Shown: positions 10,667 to 24,798 of the stretch, piece after piece | Layout of the letters: every line of letters begins with the position of its first letter | Position numbering within the stretch: position 1 is the stretch's first letter | NCBI GenBank assembly: GCA_023079485.1 | Contig: CM041083.1 | Location: forward strand, 171,671,480 to 171,735,479 | Length of the DNA: 64,000 bases | Direction of reading: 5' to 3' | Source: Archilochus colubris | Taxonomy: Eukaryota > Chordata > Aves > Apodiformes > Trochilidae | Translations under genes and position numbers: made by a program | The notes under the pieces: generated by a model | Database searches by the model: none | Told to the model about the DNA's origin: nothing | What the model saw: the letters and a program-made list of their open reading frames with translations, nothing else

Positions 10667-13600
10667 CTGAAGGTGGAGTAGAGGAAGAAGAGGTTAAACA
10701 CAATAATAAAAAACACCATTTCCATCCTTCAAGAAAAAAAAGAAACTACACTCATAGCTATACACAGATATTTCTCAAGTATCTCTGGCACTTAACAGAT
10801 AGAGCTGTGATTGACAGACATCCCAAAGCAAATTGAATTTACACAAGAGAAGGAAAAATACCACGTCTCATGTTCCAGCAGCAGCACGATGCTGACCCCA
10901 TTGTGACATTTAACTGGGGCCACACTAAGAAAGGATCCTGTGTGAAACTTTGGTCCTGCAGAAGCTGAGTTTCATGAACTAAGCTTTGGTCTGCCAGGCT
11001 CTGGGGTTTGTGCTGCCACCACTTTACAGGCTTGCCACAAAGATTGGAGGGGAAGACCAGCACTGACGTTACCTGCAGTTCTTGCAGTTGCTCTAATCTG
11101 AATTCCTTCTCTACTTTCAAAAACCTCAGCCACAGGTAGCACACATTTGCTTCCACCCAACTGCCCCACAGCACCTGGTAGCAATAAAAGCATAATTCTT
11201 TTTGTTCTTGGATCTTGGGTGTAGTGATCTCCAGCAGGTTCCTGCCACCTTAGCAGAGGCTTTTATCAACTATGATAAAGATGAAATCATGTCTGCCTTT
11301 TCTAGGGTGCTCAAGAGTGGTATGGTTTTTTGTAAGAGGATTAAAAGTCTTCTGGGTACTGGTTCATGACTAGGTTGTGAAATCCTGATCTTAGGAGGAA
11401 AGATAACTTTTTGTCTTAAGACTGAGAATCTTTTCTCCCTGCAGTCTCCACACAGGCTAAATGCTAAAAAAACTTTCCATGGCAACAGCTGAAGGAACGG
11501 TGGGAGCAAACTTAACACTGAGAGATGCCAATATGAGGCAGCCTGAGATGTGGTTCACCCTGCAGGACTGTGAATGTCCCTTTAGAGTATTGCCCTCTGA
11601 AAACACAGCCCTGAAGGCAATGGGAGCTGTGCAAACTTTGTCTTCCCCAGGAACATGTGCTATGTCCTTGACCTGTCATGAACAGCAAGGACAGGTGATG
11701 AACTTCATTCTCCTTGGACTGCTCCATTTGATTCAAGCCCACTCTACCTTTTCCTCAAGAACTTATGCAAATGCTGCTAGTGCCTTATAAAATTCAAACA
11801 GTCTGTGTTTCTTTGGTTGCTGGTGGCTTTTTTTTAATATTTTTCTCTTTCCCTCCCCCCCAAATGGATGCTGTCATGTTGTCTCTCAAAGAGAAGCAAT
11901 GTTCAGACAGCAAAAGGAATGATGTGCTGTGAAGACAGCAAAACGTGGAGTTGTGAAGCAGTGAGTGACAATTCAGCCCTGTTTGGATAAAAGCAGTTAG
12001 GAGTCTGACTCCTGTGGAAAGTTAGCATAACATAGGAGCTTCAGACCCCTTTGCATCTTTGAGCAGAAATCCCAGGCTCTGTATTTGGCTTCTGAAGAAG
12101 AAAAAAAAAATTAGAGAATAATTTCTTATGGTGCTGGATGATTCTGTGCCCTACCTTGTGGCCTGTGTGCCTATTATCCTTACTGGTTCAGAGTAAGGCT
12201 TCAGGATGAGTCATGAAACTCATCCTTTCAACATCAGCACTTAAAGGGTTCTGCTACATCCATTCCTTTCCCTTCTTCCCACTCTGATGCTTAAACTGAA
12301 GCCCTTTCAAACCAGAGGCTATCTCTTCATTGCACACATTTCCACTACCTGGCATAACAGCCCCAGTCCTAGAGGGAGGCTGTGGAGTCCAGGCACAGTA
12401 CAAAAGAATAATAATAACAGTAATAATATTAGACTATTATTCTCTTCAAATGTTCTATTCTTTTGGTGCTTCTGGAACTTAGCTTTTTATTTTTCTAACA
12501 CCACTACTCTTTAGTTTTCTAACACTATCTTATTTTATCTGCACAGTTTTGAACTGAGTCATGCCAATGCCTTGGGCCACTTTACAAGACCACCATTCTT
12601 ATCTGCCCAAGGCAGAAGCTGGTGGAGAGCCTGTGGTATCACCCTTTCTCTTTCTGTTCCAGGACTGCACAAGTTCTGGATGCTTGAACTTAGGCTACAA
12701 GATGCCAATGGGTGAGGTGCAAACTCATGGAGTTTGTGACAGCTCCTGGGTTGACTTCATTGGCAACCTCCAGTGACTCCAGGAAAGCTGCTTCCTGAAA
12801 AGAAAAGTTGTCACTCCAACTGATGGTGTGGGGGAAAAGGTTGGCTGCAGGAGCTGCTTTTCCTACCCATGGCTGGGTAATCTGGGGTGCCCAACACCTC
12901 CAGAAAAATGGGGAATGCTTTGATGTTCCTTTTCTTTTTAGGATGAGTTGAAGGGATACTGAAGGCACCCAGCATTATATTACAGCTGCATGAAGACATA
13001 GCACCAGTCAGAGCAATACCACAAGTTTCCTGTTCAGTTCTGCCCTGTACTGATAACAGCAGGGCTGTTTTTTCATTTCATTCAGGGACCAAGTGTGAGC
13101 TGCAGAGATAAAATGAACAATGCTATAGACAGAGTAAAAAGATGCCTTTCATTACTACAGACCTTATGATTCAGCTGCATCAGAAGGCAGGGGGATGAGA
13201 GTCAGCAGCACCAGAAAGAGGAAAATTTTAGTGAAATTGCCAGCTTTTATTTTCAAGTAAAAGGATAAATCAGTTACAACTCCTCACCCAAAATACAAGA
13301 GCAGCAATTCCCACCTGCTTTGTTTGGGGGACTGGCATCTAAATCTAGATTTCTGGCTTTAAAAAATGGAAATGAGCTTCAGCTTGTAGCTAGAGTTTTT
13401 ACATTTCCTTGCCATTCCTTTGGCAAGGGCCTAACAGAGCTGTAACAGGTACTGCTATTCATGGAGGTTTTTCTAAATGACTATTTAAGGCATGTTCCTC
13501 CTACAACCACAAGTAATTTGCCTACATACAGTTTGAAAATACCAGAGGTACCATGACTTGGTAGCAGAAAACATTGACAGCTGAATCCTGTGTTTTGTGT

Positions 13601-16600
13601 ACATCCCAGTTCAGCTGATGTAGGGGATCCCACAAATGATACTGTGGCATTCCTGCATGGAATTAACCCCCATCCCAACTCTCTCTTTTCATATCTCTAC
13701 AGGGAGTAAACATGTTGCTCCCCTCCTCAAAGGAACAGAGTATGTCCCTTTTCAACAGGTAGCTTCTGGCTTCTGTAGCATGAGGACAGCAAACCCTTAT
13801 GAGGACACAGAGACCAAATTCAAAGGCAGACACATTTAAAATGCAAATAAAGGAACTTTCATGTGCTTCTCACATCAACTGTTTGATTTTTAAGAAGCAT
13901 CACACAGAACCAAGGATGTCACCCATGTGCCTCTCAGGTTTGGTGAAGATCAAGCTTGTACAGAAGACGCAGAACAAAAGGTCCCAGTCTGAGCTGTATT
14001 AGCATTGCCTCAATTTTTTAAAAATTGAAGCTGACCGATCTATTTGGTGTTGATGATTCAGATGTGTAATTTCTTGCTGGTTTTATTGTCCTTGCTTTCC
14101 AGCTCTCTGGTCTTGGTGACCATAGACATTTAAGAAGGCACAGGCTGTGCCTGTGTATTCAGATTTCAGGAGAAGAAAATCAGCTTCACAAGGAAGGATT
14201 GCACAGTGCTGCCAGGTAGAGACAAGTGGGTATTTGGGAAATGGACCATGTACAAGCAGTACATCTGGGGAAAACAACTTGTTAAGGGTAGTGCAGAACA
14301 GCTATTCCATCTCACTGACTCCCACTGGCTCAAGATTAGTCTGTAAATAGTCTTGATAACCCCTGACTGCTTTTTTATGGTGTATTTTACTTCCAAATCA
14401 AAATAAGATGAGACAAATGAAGCACTTGGTGCAGAATGAGAGCATCTGTTCAAACACTGGATGTACATCAGCCACTGCATTTCCAGTTGATGTTCACACT
14501 TACATCAGAACATTTTCCCTTGTGAACAAACCCTAAATATTATGTTCCTCTGGTAGAGGGCAGTTTATTTATATAGTTTGGTTTGTACACAGGTGGCTGT
14601 TTCAAACTCTATGGACTTTAATAAACTGTAAAGCAGAACCCAAACAATAAAGATGAGTAATAAATCCTGCATTAAATCTCAACCATTTGGGCACAACTTC
14701 AGAATGACAAAAAGCTCTTGAAAACACCAAAGGTTAGGAAGTAAAGCAATAGAATCCTTCTTGTTATTCCCTCAAAAAGTCTAGTAAAACCTACACAGGT
14801 TGATTTAGTGGTACACATTGCTGGCTTGCAAATCTTCAGAGATATACAGCAGCCATAAAACCACTTTAACTGGACTGGTGAACAGGGTTTGCAGATACCT
14901 TGAGCTGCTGAGACTGTCACTGAATCAAAGCCAGAATTTACAATATGCCCTGCAGGATGACACACTTGGGCTACTTAAGATGAAGAAAAAGGGGGGGGAG
15001 CGAACTCATAAGGCCAAGTTTCTTTTCAAGAATTTCTTTCTTTTCTTTCAGACAGAATCTGTCAGTGCTATTATTTCACTTCACATATATTTATTTCAAT
15101 TTATTTGAATACAAATAAGCATTAAGATGTGCCTTAACAGATATCCAAGAGATAGGAAATACCTTTTAGAAATGTCATTACAGTTTCTCAGCAAAATCTG
15201 GTACCTTTGTTCAACTTCACATGAAAAAGGAAAAAACCAAACTTCCCAACTCATGTTTTAGCAGTCATGGTGATTCAGACATACTCAGGTTATGGGCTGA
15301 ATCCTGGGCCACAGCACAGAGATGTTCTCTGGCACTGGGGATCTCTAAAAGGATTGCTGCCAGGAGAAGGCCAATGTCTCCTTCAAGCAGCTCAATGTGG
15401 CAATATTGTCTGATTTCTTCAGAAAAGTCTATGCCTGGTATCCGTACCCAAAAAATGTTCTTTGGTAAATCTACACATTCAAACAACAAACAGCTGTCTA
15501 TGGCACATAATACATCCCAAAGCATCCCATGCACCCCCTCTTTTTTTAAGTTGTATAAAAATTGCGTGGTGCAACATGGCCATCACATTGTTTTCATTAT
15601 TTTGGACTGAAATAACCACACATACACACACACAAAATTATTACTTTGGGCTGTTATGGTGCCCTGTGTGGATATTTGCTTGTTCTAGGAACACAGAACA
15701 CTGTGAGAGCCAATTGTGGTAGGGGCGGACAGTGGAGAATGGACCATGTCCTTCTCAGAGTACCAAGGATGCAAATGTATCTGGACATCATATCAGGAGG
15801 TGGAGTTTGATGACACTACTTATGAGTTTTGACTTAAACATCCATGGAAGAGCCATTCTGTCTGGCTCCATGTGTCCGCCTTGTGTGTGGCATTCACTGC
15901 TATAGCAGTCTTCCTTTTCCCAGACCTGCAAACACTTAGCTTAGATTTCTGCATGCACCTGAAAATGTTATTTCCCAACTGACTCATTTCCAGTCATGAC
16001 AAACCTTTCAGGGTTCAGTTTTGCTGCCACCCAAATAGAGCCAGCCACATTGCCAACAGCAGGGTTCTGCAGTTTGGTGATGGGTGACAGTGCAGAAGCA
16101 GAAAATTCCAGCAGGGGAGAGGAAATGTTGAAAAGATTTGTGTGGTTTGGGAATCACTATTTGACTCTGTATCCAGTTAGAATGAATATTAAAGAAGTTT
16201 TTCCTTTCCTAATCAGCTTGGCAGTGTCCCCAAAGTCTTGGGCTAGAATTTCTCCTCACATGTGGAGTAAACACAGACCTCTTCCCTACTGGCAGGTACC
16301 CCCAGGCTGGTGGCAGCAGGAGGGAAGAGCTTTTTCTCACAAATCCCCACACAATGTTTGCTTTCAGATGGGTTTCCTCGAGAGCTAAATGAGTCACAGT
16401 GCTGGTGGAGCATGGTCTCCTTTCTGCATCCCAAGAGGCCATCCTCAAAGGACTGGCAGCAGAGCAGGCCTAGGCATTTTTCTTATCACTCTCACTATTC
16501 CAAATCTGTATTTGTATTCAAGGACACACAGAGAGCTGGTTTTCTGTAGCTTTCCCTACACTTTATATGGTCATACATGTTCAATTTAGTAACACTGAAA

Positions 16601-18095
16601 GGAAGACTGCTTTGTATTTGACTTCTCATAGTGGGTACCAGGGAATGCCTGGATTATTCTGTAAATTTTGAAGTGGTTTTGTTCTTGGCAGCTCAGAAAA
16701 TGGCTAAGGAAACATATTATTTAGCCTAGCAGGAGATACAATCAGTTCTTTTTATGTGAGAAAATTATTGTAAATGATCATTTATAATAATATAGTGCTG
16801 GAAATGATCTATTTCCTTTTAGAAAAACAAAAGCAGAAAAGTCTCAGTTTCATTCTGATATGTTTCTCATGTATTTTCCTGAGTCCTATTTCTTACAAGT
16901 AGAGAGACACATCTGTCCAAATTAATTTGTAGGACTGTGAGAATAAATTAAATAGAAACAGAATGAAGAGGAGCATTACAGTGAGGACAGAGCAATAAAT
17001 GAAGGACAGTTGTCCATTTTTGACCAAACTGATGAGAAACCCAGGGCTCCAGGGTGGGATGATCTGTGTGAGGAAAATGCTGATGCTGCTTTCATGTAAT
17101 TCCATTCCCTTTCAAACTGGGGTTGCATCTTTATTTCCTTGAGGATGCAAGAATCCAACAGCAGGAAAGAGTTTCTTTACTCTCAGATCTAAGTCTGATT
17201 TCTGCCTATCTACAGCTCAAATCCCCTTTCTTAGTCCCTGTGGGACTTCTACTCCTCAGAGTCTAAGAGGAAGGCGTGATGTTTTTCAGAGCACTCTTCA
17301 GTGGAGCCTCTCCACCAAAAGAATCTTTGATTTTCAGCCTGTGACATTACCTTTGGTTTGGGCAGAGGCTTCTGCCAAGGTGCTCACTGGCTTCTCACAG
17401 CTGTGTCAAATCAAGAAAAGTTGTTATCCCTCTGTGTAATATGATTACCCAGCCACTAAAGGGACTAACAGAGGGATATAGAAGTCTGCATTTATCAAAT
17501 AGCCAGAAGGAAAAGAAAGATTTATAAATGACCCGCAGAATTTTATTTTGGAAAAGGATTTAGGGACTGAGGATTTCAGACTATGCCATTCATGTGTGCA
17601 GCAAGGAGCAATGGTGAATGAATTGTCCCCAGCTGGTTTCAATCAAACAGGCTGAAATAAAAGTCTTGCTATTGCAACCAAACCCTCTGGGTTTAATACT
17701 GGCACACATTTCCCTGCTTTTTCACAAGGAGGGAGGCAACTGCACTTCCCAATGCTAGGCTTGGTACCATTTAAATATTGCATTTTTTTCAGTTATTTCC
17801 TATGGGTTTGTAGTTATTCCCAGGTAATCCCCTTTTCATCCTTTGACTGCAAGTTGCCTCATTTCTGATTTTATCTGGAGCTCTGAAGTGCTTCTGTCTT
17901 TCCAGAGTAGAAGTATTTCTGCTTGGAGTCAGCACATTGGTGACTTGCAGCACATGACACCCATGGGCACAACTTTCACCTCAAGGGCCAGCAAATAGAA
18001 AAAGTGTGTTCTTGACCAGTGGAAAGCTCAGAAATTTAAAAGACTTTACCAGTTTATACAGAAAAAATTCTTTTTAGATGGCACACTTGAATTCC
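10667..18095. other. HTR2A intron 2, distal part: no element recognised
   Basis: About 7.4 kb of the large intron next to the last exon. I saw no exon with protein similarity, no CR1 and no LTR. A CA-rich low-complexity run is at about 15616-15634 and a G8 run at about 14991-14998. Open frames on either strand are short. Confidence 0.5.
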
Positions 18096-18925
18096 TGTTG
18101 GTAAAACTCCTGGAGAGTTGGGCAGGGAGAAACATGATGAAATTCAACAAGGGGAACTGTAGAGTTTTGCATTTGGGGAAGAACAACCCGATGTCCCAGT
18201 ATAGGTTGGGGGCTGACCTGCTGGAGAGCAGTGTAGGTGAAAGAGACCTGGGGGTCCTGGTAGACAAGAGGATGACCATGAGCCAGCAATGTGCCCTTGT
18301 GGCCAAGAAGGCCAATGGCATCCTGGGGTGCATTAGAAAGGGTGTGGTTAGTAGGTCAAGAGAGGTTCTCCTCCCCCTCTATTCTGCATTGGTGAGGCCG
18401 CACCTGGAGTATTGTGTCCAGTTCTGGGCCCCTCAGTTCAAGAAGGACAGGGAAGTGCTTGAAAGAGTCCAGCGCAGAGCTACTAAGATGATTAAGGGAG
18501 TGGAACATCTCCCTTATGAGGAAAGGCTGAGGGAGCTGGGTCTCTTTAGTTTGGAGAAAAGGAGACTGAGGGGTGACCTCATCAATGTTTTCAAATATGT
18601 AAGGGGTGAGTGTCAGGGAGATGGAGTTAGGCTTTTCTCAGTGGTGACCAGTGATAGGACAAGGGGTAATGGGTGTAAATTGGAGCACAGGAGGTTCAAG
18701 TTGAATATTCGAAAAAATTTTTTTACTGTAAGGGTGACAGAGCCCTGGAACAGGCTGCCCAGGGGGGTCGTGGAGTCTCCTTCACTGGAGACATTCAAAA
18801 CCCGCCTGGACACGTTCCTGCACGATGTACTCTAAGTGGCCCTGCTCTGGCAGGGGGGGTTGGACTAGGTGATCTTTCGAGGTCCCCTCCAACCCCTAGG
18901 ATTCTATGATTCTATGATTCTATGA
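18096..18925 (+). mobile_element. CR1 LINE 3' part with intact reading frame
   Basis: A 5'-truncated CR1 in the HTR2A intron, antisense to the gene. The frame from 18098 to 18835 (245 codons) is uninterrupted and covers the end of the reverse transcriptase: [72 protein letters not shown] and [11 protein letters not shown]. It is followed by a short 3' region (GTTGGACTAGGTGATCTTTC) and three ATTCTATG-type units. The intact frame and clean tail make it the youngest-looking LINE here. The tail differs from the two other CR1 types in the window. Confidence 0.95.
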
Positions 18926-19253
18926 ATTTACTGTAAAAATTTTATCTACTGAGGCACAAATCTTCTCCTAAGTAAGAAAAAAAGTACCAGACTTCCCAGT
19001 AAATAAATTTTTGCACAATATGGTTAGAGAAAAAATAACGTGTACCACATGACAGATTCCTCACCAGGTCTCCCATGAGGTTGATGAATCTCCCTTTTTA
19101 CTGGGTTTGGTTAGATCTCACAGTCTGATTCTGAATATTTTAGTGATTTTAAGGAGAAAGATGTTAAAAGACCCCAATCCTTGGCTAGGGAAGTGTGTAA
19201 ACTTTTTAGAAAAAAAAGAAATTTCTTGCTCTGTGTAGATTATGGTGCATATA
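18926..19253. other. Spacer between CR1 and solo LTR
   Basis: Unique-looking intronic sequence of about 330 bp with no recognised motif. Confidence 0.5.
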
Positions 19254-20021
19254 TGTCCTGGTTTGGGCCAGGATAGAACTAATTTTGTCTTGTAATTTTG
19301 CTTTCAGTTAAGTCTCTTGTAAGTGGCTGTACTTGCTGAAATTAACAGTAAGTTTCTGAGTCAGTGTCTGCTTTTAAGACTGATCATGGTTATAGCTGTG
19401 GCAAGAGAATGGTCTGCAGAACCAAGGCCACTGCTCAGTTCTGAGGAACATCTTATGCTCTGGAAAGAGAAAGGGAGCAAAGGGGTCACACCTGCACCCT
19501 CCTTTGTGGAGGGGCAGACAAGACAGATGATCAAAATTGACCAACAGAGTATTCCATCCCATACATGTCATACTTTGGATAAATTTGAGGGCTCATGAGG
19601 GTCAAGCACCTCTCTTTCTTTATCTCTTCCTGCCTTCTTCTGCATCCTGGGAGGATTCTGTTTGTTCATCTGCCTGTGCTCCTGATCCATGCCATCATGA
19701 ATCTGTGTGTTCCTGCCTCCAGATCCCAACTGCTGCCGACTCCAGGAGTCCAGCTTGGACTTTTCCAGGGCTGCCCTGCAGCCTCAGAGGGGATCAGAGC
19801 ATTACTGGGGGGAAGCAGGGAGGAACGTGGTATCACTTTTCTGTGTATGTAATTATTAGTTTTTCTTTTTTTATCATTACTGTTCCATTAAAGCTGTGTA
19901 GTTTAGTTTCCAACTCATAAGTCTCTCTCCATTATTCTCTCTCCTTTCTCTATCAGGGAGGGGGATTAATAGAGAGCATCTCTCATTTGGTTAATTGTCA
20001 TCCCAGTGTTAAACTGTGACA
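19254..20021 (+). mobile_element. Solo LTR of an avian endogenous retrovirus (ERVL-like)
   Basis: The element is about 768 bp, starts TGTCCTGGTTTGGGCCAGGA and ends GTTAAACTGTGACA, so it has TG...CA ends. An inner segment, GAGTATTCCATCCCATACATG (split here: GAGTATTCC then CATCCCATACATG), resembles the promoter-proximal part of known bird LTRs. ATTAAA at about 19888 is a polyadenylation signal in the expected place near the 3' side. Flanking bases are ATATA (19249-19253) and ACATA (20022-20026), a possible 5-bp target-site duplication with one mismatch, as expected for ERVL. No gag, pol or env sequence adjoins it, so it is a solo LTR. It lies antisense inside the HTR2A intron. The family call is from memory of bird LTRs. 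Confidence 0.8.
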
Positions 20022-23000
20022 ACATACAAGTAGCTGTAAATGCATCTACAAAGAAGAGGAAGACAAGAAGACATCTGGGATTGTTTTTGCAAGAGAAGGC
20101 AGGACAGAGATGTTTAGCTCCAGGATGTCCAGGAGGTTAAAAACCAACAACAGAGACAACCTAAAAATCCTTTTCCTCTTCCCTGATCCAAAAGAACCCA
20201 TTCAACCTGATCTCCAGGAAGGATCCCATTGTCTCACAAAGAGCAAACTCGTGCACCTGAGAAAGCACCATCCTGATGCTCCTCAGGTGAAAACTTAGCC
20301 CATCCTTAGAGATGGGACAAAGCAATGTTTATGGGGGTGATTCAGCAGTGTTTTGGCACCACAGTGCCACGTCCAAGATGAAATTTCTTCTCCTTTGCTC
20401 TGCTCAGTCCCATGGTTCCCAAATGATGCTGAGGACACATGGACAACTGGTATCCAAATGACAATGCTGAAGCAGCACTTAGCAGGGGGCAAACCCCACT
20501 CCATACAGGCCCTCTGTAGAGGTGTCATAACTTTCTTCTCTGGGAGCTGAGTTAGGTTAAATTTGCATCTGGCAGGAGGCTTTTCTTCCTCATTAGCTCT
20601 CCCTGCTATTCTGGCCAGCTATTCCTGCTACATTGTCACAGACAAGTGCCTGAAGAAAGGACACTCCTGATGGGAGATCTGCCTGCAACCTCAGGTGTGT
20701 TTTAAAATCTGAGAGCATGAAATTTAACAAGTAGTGGAAAGGCCCTGGGTACTCTATATCCATCCTGGCTCAGAGATGTCTGGATACCACAACTGCTCAT
20801 GTTAAAAGAAACAGGGCTGAAAATAAGCATTAATTTCACATGGACATATACCCATCTGCATATACCCAACTGAAACGTCCAGCTTTTCTAGGTGACTGAG
20901 TTACAAGCTACGTTTTCATGATCTGAAGTCATCACCAAGGTTTTCACTACTTATGTCAGCTTTGTTTTGATTAACTGAGTGTGGGGAGTTGTTACAAACA
21001 TTGACAATCCCCTGAAGACCAAGAAGACCAGGACTGTGAAACTTTCAGTCTGCTGTTCCACATCAGTGCTGCTCTAAGGAGATGTCCTGCCAGCTCTCAA
21101 GTGAATAGGAGGAAGGGCACAGGGTAGCAGTGGAGATTTCTGCAATTTTCATAGCTCAGTAGTGTTCATTTGTTCAAGTGGGTCTGGTGAAGGCTGCTGG
21201 GAGGCTCCATCTGCCTGCATATTGTCTGTGTGTCTATCCCAGTAATTCCAGCTGGGACAGTAGTGACAGGGGAGGGTGACAGGGCACATAGCCCTGTGTC
21301 CTGACCCTTCTACATGGACTTCAGCTTGCTCTGCACATCTGCTTGCACTTTAATCCCTGCCTCCCACCAAGGAAGACTTTTCAGGAGGGAGAGAGGATGG
21401 AGTTTCACCCTGCTCAGTGCCTAGTGGAAATCCAACTGCAGCTGCAAAATTCAGAGGGCTTAGGGGTAGGTTACTAATGTGACAAAAAAAGGCTTTTAAG
21501 ACCTTCCACCCTGTAATTTAATTACATTATTATTTACAGGACCAGTTTATTTGAAGTCTAGTCTGTGATGAGATTGGGACTGGTCCCCATCCCCAAGCCT
21601 GGAAAGAGTAGAAAGTCAGTCAGTGTCTGTCAAAGTGTGGACAGGAGGCCAAGGAATTGGCTTGCCTGGGGGGTGCTGGCTCAGCTGAGCCAAATCCCAA
21701 GCAGCCAGATGGCAGCTACAGTCCTGCTGTCAGATGGGAGCTGGGAACAAGCTGAGCTTCATGTTCTCAAGAGGACACAAGTACAGCCATCTCATCCACA
21801 TGATTAGAAGCCCTCAGAAATTACTGACCTTATGATAAAGAGCTGAAAATTCAGTTTGAAAAGCTGCAAGAGGTGCCAATGGTCTGCAGCCTGGCTCTGC
21901 ACAGAGGGACAAGGTGCTTCTTATTTAAAGCTTCTGGATGGAGACACCTGAAACTTCTGTGGCTCAGCAAAATGCAGCAGAGGAGGTCAAAGAACCTTTT
22001 TCTTTTCTGTGTACTCAGTTACTGTTGTTTAAATTCCACTGGTGCTTTTAAGTTTCCTGTAGCAAAAATTTCAGTTCTATTTGAATGAAGGTACAAATTC
22101 CCCTCTGTTACTGGTTTAGGAAAATTCTCTAATTTTAAAAGGAAAATAGGCTTTAAGTGGGATCAAGTCCAGCCACTTGTGATATCACTCTTGCTTAGCA
22201 GAGGACCTTTTTGTATTTCAAGTCATGTGGCTTCACAGTGTTCACTGTTCAGGCCTCTAAGAGAATAGATTTGGGGATAATTGTGCTATAGGAAACAAAT
22301 TCCATGCATTTGTACCAGGGTCATCCCAAATCACAAGTTATCAGCCTGCCTTTTTAGCTATCATGGTCTTGAAGGCTCGTCAAGGCTAATTTATTATATG
22401 CAATACATGGTATATACAGAGTAATGTTTAAAAAATAATATAGCAGCAATAAGCTAGAAATTATGGAGAGATCTTAGATATTCCAGTATCATATGCAACC
22501 AATTTGATGGCTCCCAGAGCAGTCTAGATGACAAGAAACTCTATATTACTTTGTATGATTTGTTGAATGTTGGTAATTTATTTAACTCTGTCTTAATCCC
22601 CCACTGAACTGAGCAAAGACTTCTGTTGTTATCTCTGTGAGATTTCTCCAGTGGTGTTCTGTAGTTTAACAGGAAAAAGAATGTAACAATCAGGTAAATT
22701 GTTTAATGTGTTTTTTTTTTTAACAGTCATTTTGCACTAAGCTTAGTGGCCCAGTCTTTAGTTCATATGGATTTTCTAGAGCTGAGACCATGTTCCACTT
22801 TAATCCAGACCTTGGTCTTGTCTCCCCATGTCTCCTATGTGGCTGTTGCAGGGGCTGCTGGCTAAGAAAATGGTCATCTTCCTACTGAAGAAAATGTACA
22901 AGAAGACCTCACCAATTTGGACAGCTATTGGGATAGATGTTCTGGTGTAATGGATAATTTGAAAGGAGAAACAGGATGAGAAGCAACTTAGAGATCTGCA

Positions 23001-24798
23001 CCAGTCTGAACACCATGGTTTGGGATCCTGCTTCCTTATGCTTCCTTGCCCAAACAGTGGGGAATGCCCTTCACACTGAGCTGCTCTTTCGTCAGATCAG
23101 TCAGTGCCTGAGTCACATTTAGAAGATGGCAGAGTTGAAGAACAGATAAAAAAAAATATCCGCCCATATTTCCCATCTATGTCTATGTAGGTGCTGTAGC
23201 ATCACTCCCAGTCTTATTTTTCTGCTAAATGTCACAAACCGCCTTGAAAATGAAAAATAAATCTATGACCTGCCCTTGCAAGAAGAAATGGATGCCTGAG
23301 GGACCTCCTCATGCCCTGCAGAGGTATGCAAGGCAGGGCTTGTTGTACTCAGGGAACATTCAGCATAAAACTTATGAGCACATAGTTGTAAGGAGAAAGT
23401 CACAGAGCTCATTCAAAGCACTTGAGAACCAAAACCACAGACTTTCTTGGGATACTCACAGTTCACCTCAGCCTATGGTCCCAGCAGTAGTGGTCATTTT
23501 GATGTTTTAAAGCTCAGGCCAAGTATGAAATCATAGTGAGGGTTATGTTCTGTGAAGAAGAAGTCTTCCCAGTGGGTGTGATTTACTTGCAACATAAATG
23601 CAGGGCTGAACACTGTGAAATACACAGCTCTGAAGCTGATCAGACAGAAAAGAGCCTCTATTGCCATGCCTCATCCTGCTTTCAGGACATCATAGGAGTT
23701 TGACAAGCTGTTTCCTGTCAGTTCCTCTGGAGGACATCATAGCAAAAAGCAGCTGACAGGTATTTCTAAATTTGTTCTAGGTAAGTAGGAATATGTTGTC
23801 TCAGCTCTGACAAAAAAGCTCTGGCTTTTATTAGCTGGGCTTCTGCTTAGAAATGGTGCCAATAACATGGGCCAGGATGTGCATGGGGAAAGTTAATTGC
23901 AGCCTGAGTGTGTGACAGTCTGCAACATCCCTGCTAATTGGGGTAAGGATTAATCAGGGTGAGGATTTCATTTCAAAGGGAATTCTGTGATTCATTTCTC
24001 TTCCCTAACATTATAAAACACGAAACCTGGCTTAAATCAAATTTGTTTCTTTAGAATACATAAAAGAAGCTGTGAACTTGCTTTGTATAAGTTTAAAATG
24101 CCTGAAAATGTTCTTGCTCTTGACATTTTCTTCTATGCAATAGTGTGTTATTTTTAATTTATAAGGTGATTAAATGCAATTACAGTGTACAGATGACAGT
24201 TTATAAATCCCAACATGATTCCTTGTGCACTTCTTTTCTGCTCATTTATATTGCATGTGGATTCTGCTATGCAGAAATTCCAGTTCCTGTGTTTAGAGAT
24301 GCTCAAGCTATTTCTTGGTCCACATAGGATCCCCTTTTAAGTAATGGAGTATTGTAGAGATCAGCTGGGAAAAGATGAGAGCAGGCATGTGAACGTGTCC
24401 TTTTTTCATTTTGCAACACTTCACATGGCAGTTTCTGCAAAAAAGGGTGTCCTGTGGTGGGACCTAGATTTATCCTTCCCCTTCTGGATGGTGAATCCAT
24501 TTTGAGTTCTTGTATATATTACATCCAACTGGCTAAAAAGTGCAGCCTTTCAGAGAAGAAGTAACTTATAATAGGCACTATACTGTTACTGCCTTTTTTC
24601 TGAAATCATTGCATTGTCTCTAAAGTATCCTACAAAGAGAGACCAGCTGATTATAGGTTATACTATCAACCAGGAACAGTTACTTATTCATTCAAAGAAA
24701 CCTGACCAGCCTGATAATGCTTTTTTGCTTGTAGATTCAAGGGGAAGAACAAAATGGTTCTTATTGTTTTCAAAGTGAAGACAAGTTGTGGTTTGGTT
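20022..24798. other. HTR2A intron 2, middle part: nothing recognised
   Basis: Intronic DNA with no recognisable exon, LINE or LTR. Open frames are at most about 93 codons and show no protein similarity. Confidence 0.5.
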
